Source: Chloroflexota bacterium
Lineage (GTDB): Bacteria > Chloroflexota > Limnocylindria > Limnocylindrales > CSP1-4
NCBI GenBank assembly: GCA_017881985.1
Contig: JADGQH010000224.1
Span: 1 to 5,360, forward strand
Direction of reading: 5' to 3'
DNA: 5,360 nucleotides
Shown here piece by piece: positions 4,687 to 5,360 of this stretch (position 1 is the first letter of the stretch; every line of letters begins with the position of its first letter). Position numbers and translations under genes: made by a program. The notes under the pieces are model-generated. The model did no database searches, was not told the origin of the DNA, and saw only the letters and a program-made list of their open reading frames with translations.

Positions 4687-5360
4687 ATGACGTCCTCGAC
4701 CCGCCCCAGCCTCGACGATCCCGCCCTCACGATCCCGCTCGAGCACGCCGGGATCTTCGAGCCGATCCCGCTCGCCCGGACCGAGCGGCAGCAGGAGTTC
4801 TACGGCCTCAAGGACGGGGAGATGCTCCTGAACATGGGGCCCCAGCACCCGTCCACGCACGGCGTCCTGCGGGTGGTCCTCAAGATCAACGGCGAGCAGG
4901 TCGTGGACCTGGACCCGGTCCTCGGCTACCTCCACCGCGGCGTGGAGAAGCTGTGCGAGAACTCGGACTACCACCACATCATCAGCCAGATCGACCCGCT
5001 CGAGTACGTCAGCTCCCTGTTCATGGAATGGGCGCCGGTCATGGCGTTCGAGAAGCTGATGGACGTCCAGGTGCCGCGCCGCGCGGAGTACATCCGCGTC
5101 CTCACCGGCGAGCTCCTGCGCATCTCGAGCCACGCCCTGTTCCAGGGCTGGATGGCGCTCGACCTCGGCGGCCTCACGCCGATCCTGTACAGCTTCATCG
5201 AGCGCGACGAGATCGTGGAGATGCTGGCGGCGATCACCGGCCAGCGGATGCTGTTCAACTACTTCCGCATCGGCGGCGTGAACGGGGACCTCAACCACGA
5301 GTTCATGTCCCGCCTCGGCGACTGGATGAGCCGGGCCGCGAAGCAGCACGAGGCGAACAT
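4687..5360 (+). CDS. nuoD: NADH-quinone oxidoreductase subunit D (49-kDa family; partial, C-terminus beyond right edge)
   Basis: NuoD forms the quinone-binding pocket with NuoB near cluster N2 and is related to the large subunit of NiFe hydrogenases. About 224 residues, roughly half the protein, are present. Landmarks are NMGPQHPSTHGVLRVVL (49-65), with His58 at the position of the quinone-contacting His; LGYLHRGVEKL (79-89), with Arg84 equivalent to the arginine methylated in mitochondrial NDUFS2; DPLEYVSS (103-110), whose Tyr107 matches the quinone-contacting Tyr of Thermus Nqo4 (Tyr87); RAEYIRVLTGELLRISSHAL (132-151); and TGQRMLFNYFRIGGV (184-198). The 103-118 stretch is more divergent than usual (DPLEY instead of DRLDY or RMDY; ME in place of the usual NE). 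The start is ATG 4687, 14 nt after the nuoC stop, with AGGA at 4676-4679 and 7 nt spacing. The first ~45 residues are a variable N-terminal extension. Confidence 0.95.
   Translation, partial: MTSSTRPSLDDPALTIPLEHAGIFEPIPLARTERQQEFYGLKDGEMLLNMGPQHPSTHGVLRVVLKINGEQVVDLDPVLGYLHRGVEKLCENSDYHHIISQIDPLEYVSSLFMEWAPVMAFEKLMDVQVPRRAEYIRVLTGELLRISSHALFQGWMALDLGGLTPILYSFIERDEIVEMLAAITGQRMLFNYFRIGGVNGDLNHEFMSRLGDWMSRAAKQHEAN

Overview
The window is strongly GC-rich bacterial DNA with tightly packed genes. The recognisable content is one end of a folate gene, an unrecognised two-part protein, a MidA-family methyltransferase, and the first four genes of a respiratory complex I (nuo) operon. Separate nuoC and nuoD genes (not fused as in E. 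coli), very high GC, TTG/GTG starts and a long NuoB N-terminal tail suggest a high-GC, possibly Chloroflexota-like (or actinobacterial) lineage. That placement is a weak inference, not a demonstrated assignment.

Layout. Positions 1-396 (minus strand) hold the N-terminal 132 residues of FolK, which runs off the left edge. Only 30 bp (397-426) separate its TTG start from the ATG of a divergent plus-strand gene (427-1575) of unknown function. That gene's N-terminal half loosely resembles a GT-A-type nucleotidyltransferase. A 10-bp perfect inverted repeat (378-387/419-428) brackets the two divergent starts. Ten bases after the unknown gene comes midA (1586-2764), so these two are probably co-transcribed.

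Positions 2765-3002 separate midA from nuoA. They hold three tandem copies of a 26-bp hairpin-forming unit (the first overlaps the midA stop codon), a small inverted repeat, a possible -10 element and a leader of about 130 nt. Then follow nuoA (3003-3359), nuoB (3356-4117), nuoC (4121-4672) and nuoD (4687 to the right edge). They are overlapping or nearly abutting, in the usual A-B-C-D order.

How they fit together. NuoB, NuoC and NuoD form the Q-module connecting iron-sulfur cluster N2 to quinone, and NuoA is a small membrane subunit next to the quinone chamber. In mitochondria the MidA homologue NDUFAF7 dimethylates an arginine of the NuoD homologue NDUFS2. The equivalent arginine is present here (NuoD Arg84), so the midA-nuo neighbourhood suggests a modifying enzyme encoded beside its substrate. 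I see no CRISPR array, mobile element, tRNA or rRNA. The most interesting points are the midA-nuo link, the tandem hairpins after midA, the inverted repeat at the divergent starts, the unknown gene at 427-1575, and the extra cysteines and long tail of NuoB.
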